Below are positions 6,614 to 6,879 of a stretch of 6,879 nucleotides of DNA, in pieces. Below the pieces are notes generated by a model. It had not been told where the DNA came from, made no database searches, and saw nothing but the letters and a program-made list of their open reading frames with translations. The DNA comes from Bacteroidota bacterium (GTDB lineage Bacteria > Bacteroidota > Bacteroidia > Bacteroidales > VadinHA17), in assembly GCA_023430725.1 (NCBI GenBank), contig JAEYZD010000064.1:1-6879 (forward strand). The letters are read 5' to 3'. Both the position numbers and the translations under genes were made by a program. Each line of letters begins with the position of its first letter. Positions within the stretch are counted from its first letter, which is position 1.

Positions 6614-6879
6614 ATGGCTATGTATAAACTCAGAGCTTTACCGGTTTTTATAGTTGTTGCTCTCTTCTTCTTCTCCTGCAAGGGAGGACAGCCGGATAAC
6701 GTATCTCCTACAACAGGCTGGGGCTACAGGGATCCCAAATCGAGTGATGTGAATGATCTTGGCTATCCGATAGGGGAAGCCTCGGAACAGATCACCGGTC
6801 CTAACCTTGTACTCATTGAAGGAGGTACCTTCACGATGGGAAGAGTGGATCAGGATGTGATGTATGACTGGAACAACTC
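6614..6879 (+). CDS. gldK: Gliding motility / T9SS lipoprotein GldK (PorK), 5' part
   Basis: The first 88 codons of an outer-membrane lipoprotein that builds the periplasmic T9SS ring with GldN/PorN; the window end cuts it off. A hydrophobic signal (residues 4-20) leads to a lipobox FFSC with lipidated Cys22. The mature start NVSPTTGWGYRDPK and the segment GPNLVLIEGGTFTMGRVDQD (62-81) are typical of GldK. The latter opens the formylglycine-generating-enzyme-like domain (SUMF1 fold), thought to be structural rather than catalytic here. The ATG at 6614 is used; a second ATG at 6620, two codons on, is equally possible and would change little. The 68-bp gap after porP is AT-rich near the start, like other Bacteroidota initiation regions, and shows no terminator, so read-through from porP is likely. 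gldL, gldM and gldN would be expected next, outside the window. Confidence 0.94.
   Translation, partial: MAMYKLRALPVFIVVALFFFSCKGGQPDNVSPTTGWGYRDPKSSDVNDLGYPIGEASEQITGPNLVLIEGGTFTMGRVDQDVMYDWNN

Overview
The window comes from a member of the Bacteroidota, probably a Bacteroidales-like or related lineage with a moderately high G+C content. Three things point there. All the secretion genes belong to the type IX secretion system (T9SS), which is confined to this phylum. The spacers carry -7 boxes of the Bacteroidota form TAnnTTTG. Start codons lack Shine-Dalgarno sequences. I assign no genus.

Layout. Positions 1-125 are the 3' end of a group II intron on the plus strand: the tail of domain IV, a 34-nt domain V, and a domain VI with a bulged branch-point adenosine. 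The rest of the intron lies left of the window. Only 26 bp of 3' exon separate it from the stop codon of ispF, which runs towards it. Three genes follow on the minus strand, in transcription order porU (5478-1876), porV (1812-661) and ispF (652-152). A 101-bp divergent spacer (5479-5579) separates porU from two plus-strand genes, porP (5580-6545) and gldK/porK (from 6614, cut off by the window end). No gene-free stretch exceeds about 150 bp.

How the genes work together. PorP and GldK/PorK are outer-membrane and periplasmic parts of the T9SS translocon; GldK forms the periplasmic ring with GldN. PorV is the outer-membrane shuttle that takes cargo from the translocon to PorU. PorU is the C25-family peptidase that removes the C-terminal signal and attaches cargo to the cell surface. 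The window therefore joins, back to back, the export side and the maturation side of one secretion system. ispF, of the MEP isoprenoid pathway, is a metabolic passenger 8 bp behind porV; this porU-porV-ispF order is also known in Porphyromonas.

Points of most interest are the intron end beside ispF with its slightly irregular domain V, a 33-bp in-frame minisatellite just behind the PorU signal peptide, and a compact divergent promoter whose two -7 boxes form an inverted repeat and which would give an almost leaderless porU mRNA. I found no wholly new system; these are unusual details on a recognisable T9SS locus.
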